Positions 28,286 to 37,677 of a stretch of 56,165 nt of DNA are shown one piece after another (positions within the stretch are counted from its first letter, which is position 1; each line of letters opens with the position of its first letter). The notes below the pieces were generated by a model. It was not told where the DNA came from. It searched no databases and saw only the letters and a program-made list of their open reading frames with translations. Source of the stretch: Litchfieldella anticariensis FP35 = DSM 16096 (GTDB lineage: Bacteria; Pseudomonadota; Gammaproteobacteria; Pseudomonadales; Halomonadaceae); assembly GCF_000409775.1 (NCBI RefSeq), contig NZ_KE332392.1, positions 558,224-614,388 on the forward strand. Direction: 5' to 3'. The position numbers and the translations under genes are program-made.

Positions 28286-28309
28286 AAAAAGGCCCGGCAC
28301 TGCCGGGCC
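28286..28309 (-). terminator. Rho-independent terminator after ggt
   Basis: On the minus strand the GGCCCGGCA/TGCCGGGCC hairpin (nine-base arms) is followed by TTTTT. It lies nine bases past the ggt stop and before the MFS gene. Confidence 0.8.
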
Positions 28310-28317
28310 ATCCGGGA

Positions 28318-30054
28318 TCAGAGCCCCATCGCGGACGACGTCGAGCGACGTGGATCGGCACCTCCATAGTACATGCCGTCACCAATCATGATCGATTGGG
28401 CGGCCCCCATCGCTTCCTGCTGGCTGACGGTATGTCCCATGGCATCCAGTAGGTTGATGGTGTCGGGGCTGATGCCTTCTTCGATGCGCAACTCATCGGG
28501 TAGCCACTGATGGTGAATCCGGGGCACGCTAACCGCCGACTGGATGTTCATGCCATGGTCGATGACGTTCATCAATACCTGCAGTGTGGTGGTGATGATG
28601 CGCGAACCACCAGGACTGCCGGTGATCAGGAAGTTCTTGCCATCGCGCTTGACGATGGTCGGGGTCATCGATGACAGCATGCGTTTGCCGGGCTCTATCT
28701 TGTTGGCCTCACCCCCAATCAAGCCATAGGCATTGGGTACGCCGGGTTTGGCCGAGAAGTCGTCCATCTCGTTGTTGAGTAGGAAGCCAGCACCATCAAC
28801 GACGATACCCGAGCCATAACTAAAGTTGATGGTGTAGGTGTTGGAGACCGCCAGGCCATTGCTGTCGGCGATCGAGAAGTGAGTCGTTTCGTTGGACTCA
28901 TAGGGCAGCGGGTTACCCGGCGCGATGGTATCGCTTGGCGTGGCCGTCTCCAGGTCGATGCCGGCACGTAGCTCGGCGGCATACTCCTTGGAGGTGATAC
29001 CGGAAAGTGGCACATCGACGAAGTCAGTGTCACCGAGATACTCGGAGCGGTCGGCATAGGCACGTTTCATGGCCTCGGCCATGAGATGTATGGTCTGGGC
29101 CGAATTGAAGCCCATGGTGCCGATGTCGTACTGCTCGAGAATGTTGAGCATCTGCACGATATGCGCCCCGCCCGAAGAGGGCGGACTCATGGCATAGATA
29201 TCATAGCCGCGATAGGTGCCGTGGCTGGGTTCGCGGATCACCGGTTGGTAGCTGGCGAGGTCTTCGCGTGTCATCAGGCCATCATGGCGTTCCATCTCGG
29301 CGGCGATCAACTCGGCGGTTTCCCCCTCGTAGAACTCGCGTGGACCATGCTCGGCAATGCGTTTGAGTGTGGCTGCCAGGTCGGGTTGGCGGAAGATATC
29401 CCCCACCTCGTAGAAGCTGCCGTCTTCCTTGAAGAACACCTTGCGTGTCGATTCCCACTGTTCCAAGCGTTCTCGGGTATCGCGGATGCCCTCGACGAAG
29501 CGCGGTGGAACCGTGAAGCCGTTCTCGGCTAGACGGATAGCCGGTTCAAGGGCTTCAGCCAGTGTCAGGGTGCCATACTCTTCCAATGCCAAGGCCAATC
29601 CGGCGACTGTTCCGGGGACACCGGAGGCATTGTGGGTATAGCGTGAGAGTTCGGCGACAGCCTCGCCGTCTTCGTTCTGGAACATGGTCTCGAAGGCAGC
29701 GGAGGGAGCGGTCTCACGATAGTCGATGGCGATCACTTCACCACTGTTCTCGTCGGAGATCAGCATGAAACCTCCACCACCGATATTCCCTGAACGTGGT
29801 TGGGTAACGGCCAAGGCGAAACCGGCGGTCACGGCAGCGTCTACCGCATTGCCACCGGCAGCCAGTACGTCGTGCGCGACTTGAGAGGCCAGGAAGTGGC
29901 TGGTGGCGACCATGCCTTGAGTTCCTACCTGTGGGTGGAAACGTTCGCCTTCGAGAATTGCCGGTTGGGCCGCTACGCTACCGGTCATTGCACAGAACAG
30001 GAGTGAGGATGCGAAGAGGAGGGGCTTGACGCCTCTCGGGATAATAGCGGTCAT
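28318..30054 (-). CDS. ggt: Gamma-glutamyltransferase (periplasmic)
   Basis: 578 residues. A signal peptide (PLLFASSLLFCAMTGSVAAQ) is followed by the large subunit and then the small subunit, which starts at the autocleavage Thr in SNETTHFSIAD. The GSPGGSRIITT motif near the C terminus binds the gamma-glutamyl group. It hydrolyses or transfers gamma-glutamyl from glutathione in the periplasm, supplying Cys and Glu. ATG 30054 is preferred because AAGGAT lies at a proper distance; ATG 30060 is also possible. Confidence 0.94.
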   Translation of the reverse strand: MTAIIPRGVKPLLFASSLLFCAMTGSVAAQPAILEGERFHPQVGTQGMVATSHFLASQVAHDVLAAGGNAVDAAVTAGFALAVTQPRSGNIGGGGFMLISDENSGEVIAIDYRETAPSAAFETMFQNEDGEAVAELSRYTHNASGVPGTVAGLALALEEYGTLTLAEALEPAIRLAENGFTVPPRFVEGIRDTRERLEQWESTRKVFFKEDGSFYEVGDIFRQPDLAATLKRIAEHGPREFYEGETAELIAAEMERHDGLMTREDLASYQPVIREPSHGTYRGYDIYAMSPPSSGGAHIVQMLNILEQYDIGTMGFNSAQTIHLMAEAMKRAYADRSEYLGDTDFVDVPLSGITSKEYAAELRAGIDLETATPSDTIAPGNPLPYESNETTHFSIADSNGLAVSNTYTINFSYGSGIVVDGAGFLLNNEMDDFSAKPGVPNAYGLIGGEANKIEPGKRMLSSMTPTIVKRDGKNFLITGSPGGSRIITTTLQVLMNVIDHGMNIQSAVSVPRIHHQWLPDELRIEEGISPDTINLLDAMGHTVSQQEAMGAAQSIMIGDGMYYGGADPRRSTSSAMGL

Positions 30055-30199
30055 GACCATATCCTTGGTATTGGTGAAGAAAGCCGCCCACCAAACGCAT
30101 TCGTGCATGACACGCTGATGCACGAGATACGAGCTAGCGGATGGTTCCTGTTAGAATAGCTATCTTTTTCAATCAGTCACCCGACAATGGACTCGCTCA

Positions 30200-30898
30200 A
30201 TGTCCGATCATCGCCCCGATTTCAAGCTTGCTCCTTCGATTCTCTCCGCCGATTTCGCCCGCTTGGGAGAAGAAGTGGATAACGTGCTGGCCGCTGGCGC
30301 CGACATGGTGCACTTCGACGTCATGGATAACCATTACGTCCCCAATCTGACCATTGGACCCATGGTCTGCGAGGCATTGCGCAAACATGGAGTCACCGCG
30401 CCCATCGATGTCCACTTGATGGTCAAGCCAGTGGACCGCATCATCAGTGACTTCATCGAGGCCGGGGCCTCTTACATCACCTTCCATCCCGAAGCGTCAG
30501 AACATATTGACCGTTCTCTGCAACTCATCCGTGATGGTGGTTGTCAGGCAGGGTTGGTGTTCAACCCCGCTACGCCTTTGTCGTATCTCGATTACGTGAT
30601 GGACAAGATCGATATGATCCTGTTGATGAGCGTCAATCCGGGCTTTGGTGGCCAGTCATTCCTGCCCAGTACGTTGGGCAAGTTACATGAGGCGAAGCAG
30701 CGTATCGAAGACAGTGGTCGTGACATTCGCCTGGAAGTCGATGGTGGCGTCAAGGTCGATAATATTCTTGAGATAGCACGTGCCGGCGCTGATACGTTCG
30801 TCGCTGGCTCGGCGATATTCAAAGCGTTCAGTGAGTCCGACCCAAATCGTTACGATAGCGTGGTCCGGGCATTTCGCGACGAGTTGGCTAGAGCCTGA
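30200..30898 (+). CDS. rpe: Ribulose-phosphate 3-epimerase
   Basis: 232 residues, TIM-barrel family. Signatures include [35 protein letters not shown] and the phosphate-binding [10 protein letters not shown], then DGGV. It interconverts ribulose-5-phosphate and xylulose-5-phosphate. It is divergent from ggt and followed by a GIY-YIG gene four bases later. gph lies about 4 kb away rather than directly beside it, as it does in many relatives. Confidence 0.95.
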   Translation: MSDHRPDFKLAPSILSADFARLGEEVDNVLAAGADMVHFDVMDNHYVPNLTIGPMVCEALRKHGVTAPIDVHLMVKPVDRIISDFIEAGASYITFHPEASEHIDRSLQLIRDGGCQAGLVFNPATPLSYLDYVMDKIDMILLMSVNPGFGGQSFLPSTLGKLHEAKQRIEDSGRDIRLEVDGGVKVDNILEIARAGADTFVAGSAIFKAFSESDPNRYDSVVRAFRDELARA

Positions 30899-30902
30899 GG
30901 CG

Positions 30903-31181
30903 ATGGAGAAAGACGACAGCAGCGATGCACCAGTCTGGCATCTGTATATGATCGAGACCGCCGCTGGTGCGTGGTACACGGGCGTTACCACTGATGTCGA
31001 GCGACGTTTTTACGAGCACAGCCGTGGTCTCGGTGCCAAGGCGCTGCGTGGTAAGGGCCCCCTGCGGTTGGTCTATCAACAAATGGTAGGCTCACATGGG
31101 GAAGCGCTGCGCCTCGAGGCTAGGGTCAAGCGTCTATCGGCGGCCAACAAGCGCCTTTGGGTTGCGCAGCACCGCAACTAG
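30903..31181 (+). CDS. GIY-YIG nuclease-superfamily protein (YhbQ-like)
   Basis: 92 residues forming one GIY-YIG domain: the first motif is LYMIETAAGAWYTGVTTDVERR, with the LYMIE/WYTG pair standing for GIY/YIG and the Arg after it, and GEALRLEARVKR contains the Glu of the active site. YhbQ proteins are small predicted nucleases whose role is not settled. It follows rpe after four bases, so the two are likely co-transcribed. Confidence 0.85.
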   Translation: MEKDDSSDAPVWHLYMIETAAGAWYTGVTTDVERRFYEHSRGLGAKALRGKGPLRLVYQQMVGSHGEALRLEARVKRLSAANKRLWVAQHRN

Positions 31182-31256
31182 GGCCATAAAAGTGTCTGGG
31201 CGATGGATGGCCGTTTTCCCGGTCAGCCATGTTTTTCATCCATGAGAGGGAGCATT

Positions 31257-32123
31257 ATGGATACGCAAGGGGTACTGAACTATCTGCAGACGGCGGGGAC
31301 ATCTCTCGCACTCAATCTAATCGCCGCCATTGCGATCTTCATCATCGGTCGCTGGGTGGCGAAATTGTTGCATGGCGTGGCGCTCAAGGGCATGCAGCGT
31401 AGTAATCTCGAGCCGCTTCTGGTCAAGTTCCTCGGCAATATTCTTTATGCCCTGTTACTGATCTTCGTGGTGTTAGCGGCGATTAGCCGGATCGGCATCC
31501 AGACGGCTTCGCTAATTGCAGTGATTGGTGCTGCCGGTCTTGCAGTGGGGTTCGCGTTACAGGGCTCGCTGGCCAATTTCGCTGCTGGTGTGATGGTGAT
31601 CATTTTTCGTCCATACAAGATCGGCGACTACGTCGAGGCCGGTGGTGTCGCCGGCATGATCGAGGATGTCCAAATCTTTACCACCGAGCTCAAGACCGCC
31701 GACAATCGCAAGATCATGGTCCCCAATGGGCAAATGATGGCGGGCGCCATCACCAACTATTCCGCCCATGACACTCGCCGAGTGGATCTGGTGGTTAGTG
31801 TGGGCTACGAAGACGATATCGATACCGTAAGGCGGGTGCTGGAAGAAGTGATTGCCGAGGACGAACGGGTACTGGAGTCACCAGCCCCCAATATCCGCAT
31901 GAACGCCATGGCCGATTCCAGTATCGACTGGATCGTGCGGCCTTGGGTCAATGCTGTCGATTATTGGGATGTCTACTGGGATTTGACCGAGAAGATCAAG
32001 CGCCGCTTCGACCAGGAAGGTATCAGCATCCCCTTTCCCCAGCGTGATGTACATATCTACCATCACGGCAATAATGGTCAGCCCGAGCAATCCAGTGGCA
32101 TCGAGGCCGTTGCCAAACATTGA
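31257..32123 (+). CDS. mscS: Small-conductance mechanosensitive channel (MscS family)
   Basis: 288 residues, about the length of E. coli MscS (286). Three N-terminal transmembrane helices lead into the pore region GLAVGFALQGSLANFAAG, and the beta domain starts with RPYKIGDYVEAGG. It opens when membrane tension rises after a hypo-osmotic shock, which matters for a salt-adapted cell. The ATG at 31257 has GAGAGGGAG upstream. A long terminator follows. Confidence 0.93.
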   Translation: MDTQGVLNYLQTAGTSLALNLIAAIAIFIIGRWVAKLLHGVALKGMQRSNLEPLLVKFLGNILYALLLIFVVLAAISRIGIQTASLIAVIGAAGLAVGFALQGSLANFAAGVMVIIFRPYKIGDYVEAGGVAGMIEDVQIFTTELKTADNRKIMVPNGQMMAGAITNYSAHDTRRVDLVVSVGYEDDIDTVRRVLEEVIAEDERVLESPAPNIRMNAMADSSIDWIVRPWVNAVDYWDVYWDLTEKIKRRFDQEGISIPFPQRDVHIYHHGNNGQPEQSSGIEAVAKH

Positions 32124-32162
32124 CCGAGCGATAATTGATAGAGCGATAGTGCGATGCGAGAT

Positions 32163-32202
32163 ACGACAAAGACCGCCGACGAAACTCGGCGGTCTTTGTC
32201 GT
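32163..32202 (+). terminator. Terminator after mscS
   Basis: Seventeen-base perfect arms (ACGACAAAGACCGCCGA and its complement) around a six-base loop. It lies 40 bases after the mscS stop. Confidence 0.75.
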
Positions 32203-32271
32203 TAGTGGCTATCTTTACTCCGTGGGTGAGGATGTCGGTTGGGTAACACACTGGCACACCAGGAGAGAACA

Positions 32272-33540
32272 ATGAAAAACAAGCTACTCGCCGCAGGGCT
32301 TGCTGCCGGCTCGGTGGCCTTCATGTCGGCTTATGCACAGACAGACGATACCTTGGAGAAGCTGGGCAGCTTCCAGATCACGGGAGAGACAGAATTCACC
32401 ACGATCGACCAGAACAGCCCCAGTGCGGATGCCGTCCGCAAGACACTGGAGCAAATCCAGCTGCCGGATGGTTTCAAGATCGATCTCTATGCACTGGTGC
32501 CGGATGCTCGTCACATGGCAGTTGGTCCCCAGGGGGTGGTCACTTTCGTCGGTACTCGCAAGACTGAGGTGTGGGCCGTTACCGATCGCGACAAGGATCG
32601 GGTGGCCGACGAGGTCAAGAATTTCGTTCCATCGCTCGACAAGGCGATACCCAATGGTCCCTGCTTCTCGCCAGAAGGCGTTCTCTATATCGCCGAGCAG
32701 AATCGTGTTCTTGCCTACCCGGCTGCTGAATTCTTCTATGAAAGTCCGGATGCGGTAGCCGTACCCGTCATACCCGGTGGTGAGCTCATCCCGGAGGAGT
32801 TCGTCAGCTACAACCACACTGCTCGGGTGTGTGATATCGGGCCCGACGGTAAGCTCTACATATCGCTGGGACAGCCGTACAACGTGCCACCCAAAGAGCA
32901 CCGCGACGTCTTTGCCGAACATGGTATCGGTGGAATTATCCGGGTAAACCAGGATGGCAGTGAGCGAGAAGTCTATACCTATGGTGTCCGCAATTCGGTG
33001 GGTCAGGATTTCCACCCGACGACTGGCGAGCTGTGGTTTACCGACAATCAGGTGGACGGCATGGGAGACGACATCCCTCCCGGGGAAATCAATCGCCAGA
33101 CCCAGCCGGGGCAGAACTTCGGCTTCCCCTGGTATGGTGGTGGAGACGTTCGCACCAACGAGTACAAGGACGAGGAAATACCCGAGGACGTTGTCCCCCC
33201 CGTGGTCGAAACCGATGCTCATGCCGCCGATCTGGGCATGATGTTCTATACCGGCAGGATGTTTCCTGAACAGTACCGGGGTGGCATCTTTTCCGCTCAG
33301 CATGGTTCCTGGAACCGAACCGAGCCCATTGGTGCCAGGGTAATGTTCACTCCTGTCGATGCTGAAGGCAATGTGACCGGTGCTACCGTACCGTTCGCTG
33401 AAGGCTGGCTCAATGAGAATGGCGAGTATCTCGGTCGTCCAGTCGATGTGGCGCAGCTCCGCGACGGATCGATCCTGGTTTCCGATGATCTCACCGGGGC
33501 TATCTATCGCATTTCCTACGAGGCGCCTGTTGCTGAATAA
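32272..33540 (+). CDS. PQQ-dependent sugar dehydrogenase family protein (exported)
   Basis: 422 residues. A signal peptide (LLAAGLAAGSVAFMSAYAQ) precedes a six-bladed beta-propeller domain of the soluble glucose/sorbosone dehydrogenase superfamily; typical pieces are HMAVGPQGVVTFVGTR, YNHTARVCDIGPDGKLYISLG, GVRNSVGQDFHP and GQNFGFPWYGGG. Family members oxidise sugars or hydroxyl groups with PQQ, but many homologues are untested. No PQQ synthesis gene is in the window. The AGGAGAG site supports ATG 32272. Confidence 0.85.
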   Translation: MKNKLLAAGLAAGSVAFMSAYAQTDDTLEKLGSFQITGETEFTTIDQNSPSADAVRKTLEQIQLPDGFKIDLYALVPDARHMAVGPQGVVTFVGTRKTEVWAVTDRDKDRVADEVKNFVPSLDKAIPNGPCFSPEGVLYIAEQNRVLAYPAAEFFYESPDAVAVPVIPGGELIPEEFVSYNHTARVCDIGPDGKLYISLGQPYNVPPKEHRDVFAEHGIGGIIRVNQDGSEREVYTYGVRNSVGQDFHPTTGELWFTDNQVDGMGDDIPPGEINRQTQPGQNFGFPWYGGGDVRTNEYKDEEIPEDVVPPVVETDAHAADLGMMFYTGRMFPEQYRGGIFSAQHGSWNRTEPIGARVMFTPVDAEGNVTGATVPFAEGWLNENGEYLGRPVDVAQLRDGSILVSDDLTGAIYRISYEAPVAE

Positions 33541-33550
33541 GCACCGCTAT

Positions 33551-33588
33551 GGAAGCGCATCCGGCTGATATCAGCCAGGTGCGCTTCC
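33551..33588. terminator. Bidirectional terminator between sugar dehydrogenase and ndh
   Basis: Arms GGAAGCGCA/TGCGCTTCC plus an inner perfect palindrome GGCTGATATCAGCC give an almost continuous 19-base-pair stem. It lies between two convergent genes. Confidence 0.7.
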
Positions 33589-33599
33589 CCTACGCTTCT

Positions 33600-34895
33600 T
33601 CAGTGCAGCTTCATCTTCGGTCTAAGGAAGCGGTTGATGCCATCGACGACGACTGTCATACCGGTCTTCACCGCACCGTGGATGGCGAACTGGTGCATTC
33701 GGTACAGCGATGCATAGAACAGCTTGGCCAGGCGGCCTTCGATGAACAGGCTGCGTGCCGATGCACCTCGCATCAGGCTGCCCACGGCATCGAAATGGGC
33801 CAGCGAGATCAACGAGCCGCGATCGTGGAAGGTGAAATCCTTGAGTGGTTTATCTTCAAGGATCGCGCACAGGTTGTGATACAGCCGTGTGGCTTGCTGG
33901 TGAGCGGCTTGGGCGCGCGGGGGAACCATCTTGCCGTCGGCCTGTGGGCAGGCAGCACAGTCTCCCAAGGCGAAAATACGTTCGTCGTCGATGCTTTGCA
34001 GTGTGCGCTTTACCTTGATCTGGTGGTTGCGTTCGGTGGACAACCCCAATTCGGAGAGAAATGACGGTGCCCGAATCCCCGCAGCCCAGACGTTGAGGTC
34101 TGTCTCGATACGCGTACCGTCAGCAGTCATGAAACCGTGTTCGTCGGCTTGGGTGACTCGGGTATCGACATGAATGTTCACACCAAGCTTTTCCAGCTCA
34201 CGATACACCGCTTTACTGATACGGGTTGGTAGTGCTGGCAAGATCTGAGGTGCCGCTTCGATCAGGTGTACATCGAGTTGGCCACTGTTGAGCGACGTGA
34301 AACCGTAGCTGTGCAGCATCTTGGAGGCATCGTAGAGTTCGGCGGCCAATTCCACGCCAGTGGCGCCGGCTCCTACGATACCTACGACCAGGTTGGGATG
34401 CAGTCGTCGCTCCGGATCGCTGTAGCGCAAGAAGGTGTTGAGCATTGCCTGACGGAAAGCTTCGGCCTGTTGCGGGCTGTCCAGGAAATGGCAGTGGCTC
34501 GCCACTCCGGGAGTGCCGAAATCATTGGATACGCTACCTAGCGCCAGTACCAAGTAGTCGTACTCCAGAGTACGCGAAGGCAGGACCAAGGTGCCGTCGT
34601 CGATGATTGGGGCCAAGGTCAAGCGACGTGCGTCGTGGTCCAAGTCACTTAACGTGCCGCGCTGGAATCGGTAGCCATGCGCCTTGGAGTGACCTTGGTA
34701 GGAGACTTCATCGAGTCCCGAATCGAGAACGCCGGTGGCGACTTCGTGGAGCAGAGGCTTCCAGATGTGGGTGGGGTTGCGATCGACGAGCACGATCTCG
34801 GCACGCTTGCGCTTGCCAAGCTTGCGTCCGAGCCGGGTGACCAGCTCGAGTCCGCCCGCGCCTCCGCCGACCACCACGATACGTGGTAAGGTCAT
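33600..34895 (-). CDS. ndh: Type II NADH dehydrogenase
   Basis: 431 residues. FAD-binding VVVGGGAGGLEL at the N terminus, the NADH-binding VGIVGAGATGVELAAEL in the middle and the ALGDCAACPQ second FAD motif show the NDH-2 layout. It passes electrons from NADH to quinone at the inner membrane without proton pumping. ATG 34895 has AGGAG upstream; a longer in-frame extension is rejected. Confidence 0.93.
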   Translation of the reverse strand: MTLPRIVVVGGGAGGLELVTRLGRKLGKRKRAEIVLVDRNPTHIWKPLLHEVATGVLDSGLDEVSYQGHSKAHGYRFQRGTLSDLDHDARRLTLAPIIDDGTLVLPSRTLEYDYLVLALGSVSNDFGTPGVASHCHFLDSPQQAEAFRQAMLNTFLRYSDPERRLHPNLVVGIVGAGATGVELAAELYDASKMLHSYGFTSLNSGQLDVHLIEAAPQILPALPTRISKAVYRELEKLGVNIHVDTRVTQADEHGFMTADGTRIETDLNVWAAGIRAPSFLSELGLSTERNHQIKVKRTLQSIDDERIFALGDCAACPQADGKMVPPRAQAAHQQATRLYHNLCAILEDKPLKDFTFHDRGSLISLAHFDAVGSLMRGASARSLFIEGRLAKLFYASLYRMHQFAIHGAVKTGMTVVVDGINRFLRPKMKLH

Positions 34896-35193
34896 GCGAG
34901 ACTCCTGACTGAAAGTGTGAAAGGTAAAGTTCGTAAAATAAGTCACCTGGGTCAGGAAGGGCGTTTCGGTGCACGACTGGCCAACAAGAAAATGGGGCTT
35001 GTGTAATGGCCTGTATCGACACGAAGGCTCACGACCTGGTAGCGGCGACGGTCGCCCAATAGCATATGCCTCTTGGACGCATATGCCTATGGCTGACGTC
35101 GGTTTTGGGTATGTTTTTTCGTAATATTACATGCATGGAAGGGGTGTCTAGCCTTGCAAATCATCTATGTGATTGATTTTTAAGGAGAGTGAG
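34896..35193. other. Divergent promoter region between ndh and gph
   Basis: About 300 bases with no gene. It holds a direct repeat GCATATGCC (35062-35070 and 35079-35087), an AT-rich stretch with GTAATATTAC near 35130, and the gph ribosome site AAGGAG at 35182. No convincing sigma-70 pair was assigned. Confidence 0.5.
35062..35087. repeat. Direct repeat GCATATGCC x2
   Basis: Two copies of GCATATGCC, 17 bases apart start to start, between divergent ndh and gph. The core GCATATGC is itself palindromic, so this may be a pair of regulator half-sites. Confidence 0.4.
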
Positions 35194-35859
35194 ATGCATC
35201 CGATATTGTCGGGGATTCACCTGGTCACCTTTGATTTGGACGGAACCTTGATCGACTCGGTGCCCGACTTGGCGGTGGCGGTTGGTCTGGCGCTGGCTGA
35301 CGAGGGGCTGCCGGAGCCTGGGGAAAGCAAGGTGCGTGATTGGGTTGGCAACGGCTCGCACAAACTTCTGGAACGAGCCCTGCGCGATGCGACGGGAGAG
35401 TTGCCTGCGTCTGATGTACATGAGGCCGTTCATGAGGCGTTCCTGCACCACTATGGTCAGGCGCAGAGTGCAAGAACGCGGCTCTACCCTGGAGTGCGCG
35501 AGGCACTGGATGCACTGCTGGCGAAAGACATGCGGCTGGCGCTGGTAACCAACAAGCCGCATGCCTTTATCGATCCGATTCTTGAACGTTTCGGTCTGGC
35601 TCGGTATTTCGGTCTATGTGTAGGTGGCGATTCACTGCCCCAGAAGAAGCCAGATCCCGCACCGCTGCAGCACGTGGCCAGGTACTTTGGGGTTGCGCCA
35701 CAGCATTGCTTGATGATCGGTGACTCACGGCATGACATCGAAGCCGGGCGCCAAGCAGGCTTTCGGACACTGGCGGTGCCGTATGGTTATAATCATGGCG
35801 AACCGGTGGCGGAGAGTCGTCCCGATGCGATGGTTGAATCGCTGGCAGAACTCGTTTAG
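35194..35859 (+). CDS. gph: Phosphoglycolate phosphatase (HAD family)
   Basis: 221 residues. HAD motif I is FDLDGTLIDSVPD, motif II lies in LALVTNKPH, the Lys motif in PQKKPDP and motif IV is MIGDSRHDIEAG. It removes phosphate from 2-phosphoglycolate formed during DNA repair. ATG 35194 has AAGGAG upstream. It is followed by the trp leader and trpE, an order known in pseudomonads and relatives. Confidence 0.88.
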   Translation: MHPILSGIHLVTFDLDGTLIDSVPDLAVAVGLALADEGLPEPGESKVRDWVGNGSHKLLERALRDATGELPASDVHEAVHEAFLHHYGQAQSARTRLYPGVREALDALLAKDMRLALVTNKPHAFIDPILERFGLARYFGLCVGGDSLPQKKPDPAPLQHVARYFGVAPQHCLMIGDSRHDIEAGRQAGFRTLAVPYGYNHGEPVAESRPDAMVESLAELV

Positions 35860-35907
35860 GGTTGGACAATCGCTGCTATAAGAAGCGTTGAATCGATAAG
35901 ATTCCGC

Positions 35908-35913
35908 TATAAC
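35908..35913 (+). promoter_or_regulatory. -10 box of putative trp promoter
   Basis: TATAAC, 22 bases before the leader-peptide ATG. A TTGAAT lies 14 bases upstream, too close for an ideal -35, so this assignment is tentative. Confidence 0.35.
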
Positions 35914-35934
35914 ATTCGTTTTACGGACAGTTCC

Positions 35935-36027
35935 ATGACACTGGAATCCCGCCTTTCCTTGCAACTCCTCTTGGCCGTTCACGGCGCTGGTGCGCTGATG
36001 CGCGATGTCAAGCGTTGGCGATGGTGA
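35935..36027 (+). CDS. trpL: trp leader peptide
   Basis: A 30-residue frame upstream of trpE that ends in KRWRW and a stop: two Trp codons placed just before the stop, as expected for ribosome-mediated attenuation. The rest is unremarkable (MTLESRLSLQLLLAV at the start). A GGACAG site lies about seven bases upstream. After the stop, GGGGCCC (36044-36050) can pair with GGGCTCC (36053-36059) and further upstream segments can pair with each other, fitting alternative hairpins. A clear T-run is missing, so termination itself is not proven. Confidence 0.72.
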   Translation: MTLESRLSLQLLLAVHGAGALMRDVKRWRW

Positions 36028-36109
36028 TCGCTTCTCTTTTCTTGGGGCCCTTGGGCTCCGCGAGCTTGTCGTCACTATTTAGAAACGTCTTGTAAGGAAT
36101 TGCCGGGCC

Positions 36110-37609
36110 ATGATGACTCCCGAACGCTTCGCCGAGCTGGCGCAGGCCGGTTACAACCGTATTCCGGTCATGCGCGAAGTACTCGCCGATCTCGACACCC
36201 CCTTGTCGACCTACCTCAAGTTGGCCAATGCTCCTTGGACCTTCCTGCTCGAGTCCGTGCAGGGGGGAGAAAAGTGGGGGCGTTATTCGATCATCGGTCT
36301 GCCGTGCCGTGAGCGGGTCGAAGTGCATGGTTTCGAGGTGCGTCATATCATTGATGACGAGCCGCAAGAAACGATTGCAGTCGAGGATCCGCTAGTCTGG
36401 ATAGAAGCCTTTCAGCGCCGCTTTCAGGTGCCGCGTCTTGATGACCAGCCGCGTTTCGACGGTGGTCTGGTGGGTTACTTCGGCTACGACACCATTCGCT
36501 ATATCGAGCCTCGCTTGCGTGGACCGCACGTGGATGCCAAGCCTGATCCGCTGGGGGTACCAGATATCCTGCTGATGGTCTGCAACGATCTGGTGGTGTT
36601 CGACAACCTTTCCGGTCGTCTGACGCTGTGGACTCATGCCGACCCGTCGGAAGCCGAGGCCTATGAGCACGCCAAGGCACGGCTCGAGCGCCTGGAAATC
36701 CAGTTGCGCAGTGCTACTGTCAATACTGTCAGCCCAGGGACCGGTCGCAGTGCCGTCGAAGAGGGGCACTTTACATCGGGATTCACCGAAGAGGGCTTCA
36801 AGGCGGCGGTGGAGAAGATCAAGGAATATGTGCTGGCCGGTGACGTCATGCAGTGCGTACCGTCGCAACGCATGTCGATTCCCTATCAGGCACCACCGTT
36901 GGACCTGTATCGGGCGCTGCGCAGTCTTAATCCTTCACCCTACATGTTCTTCGTCAATCTCGGTGACCATCAAGTGGTGGGATCGTCGCCGGAGATTCTC
37001 ACTCGCCTGGAAGAAGGTGAAGTGACGGTACGGCCGATTGCCGGCACCCGGGTGCGAGGCCGTACTGAGGACGAGGACCACGCCCTGGAAGCCGACCTGT
37101 TAAGCGATCCCAAAGAGATCGCCGAGCATTTGATGCTGATCGACCTGGGACGCAATGATGTCGGTCGGATCAGTGAGGTCGGCTCGGTCAAGGTTACCGA
37201 CCAGATGGTGGTGGAGCGCTATTCGCATGTCATGCACATCGTCTCCAATGTCACCGGTCGTCTGAAACCAGGACTCTCGGCGATGGACGTACTGCGTGCG
37301 ACCTTCCCAGCGGGCACCTTGTCCGGTGCGCCGAAGATCCGTGCCATGGAGATCATCGACGAACTGGAGCCGGTCAAGCGCGGCATCTATTCCGGTGCCG
37401 TGGGCTATCTTTCCTGGCACGGCAACATGGATACCGCCATTGCCATCCGCACCGCGGTAATCAAGGACGGTGAACTGCACGTGCAGGCTGGAGCCGGCAT
37501 CGTGGCCGACTCGGTGCCCGAGATGGAGTGGCAGGAAACGCTCAACAAGGGACGGGCACTGTTCCGGGCCGTAGCCATGGCCGAGCGTGGCCTGGACAAC
37601 CTCGAATAA
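36110..37609 (+). CDS. trpE: Anthranilate synthase component I
   Basis: 499 residues. The chorismate-binding domain has PIAGTRVRG, with Ala where PabB has Lys, plus [11 protein letters not shown] and the [12 protein letters not shown] motif. The N-terminal part includes the Trp-feedback region with [15 protein letters not shown]. It makes anthranilate from chorismate with ammonia from TrpG. AAGGA precedes the ATG at 36110; a second ATG follows at once. It stands after a trp leader peptide, so regulation by attenuation is likely. Confidence 0.95.
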   Translation: MMTPERFAELAQAGYNRIPVMREVLADLDTPLSTYLKLANAPWTFLLESVQGGEKWGRYSIIGLPCRERVEVHGFEVRHIIDDEPQETIAVEDPLVWIEAFQRRFQVPRLDDQPRFDGGLVGYFGYDTIRYIEPRLRGPHVDAKPDPLGVPDILLMVCNDLVVFDNLSGRLTLWTHADPSEAEAYEHAKARLERLEIQLRSATVNTVSPGTGRSAVEEGHFTSGFTEEGFKAAVEKIKEYVLAGDVMQCVPSQRMSIPYQAPPLDLYRALRSLNPSPYMFFVNLGDHQVVGSSPEILTRLEEGEVTVRPIAGTRVRGRTEDEDHALEADLLSDPKEIAEHLMLIDLGRNDVGRISEVGSVKVTDQMVVERYSHVMHIVSNVTGRLKPGLSAMDVLRATFPAGTLSGAPKIRAMEIIDELEPVKRGIYSGAVGYLSWHGNMDTAIAIRTAVIKDGELHVQAGAGIVADSVPEMEWQETLNKGRALFRAVAMAERGLDNLE

Positions 37610-37635
37610 TGCTGCCCACGATTACCTGAATGATA

Positions 37636-37661
37636 TCGCCTGGCAGTTGCTGGCCAGGCGA
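37636..37661 (+). other. Hairpin between trpE and trpG
   Basis: Arms TCGCCTGGC and GCCAGGCGA (nine bases, perfect) with an eight-base loop. It begins 27 bases after trpE and ends before the trpG ribosome site; no T-run follows. It may lower read-through or protect the trpE message. Confidence 0.5.
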
Positions 37662-37677
37662 AAGCGGAGACCGATCC

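Noticed and set aside
32284-33303. 339-residue frame antisense to the sugar dehydrogenase gene
   Set aside because: The plus strand has a signal peptide and family motifs; the minus frame has none.
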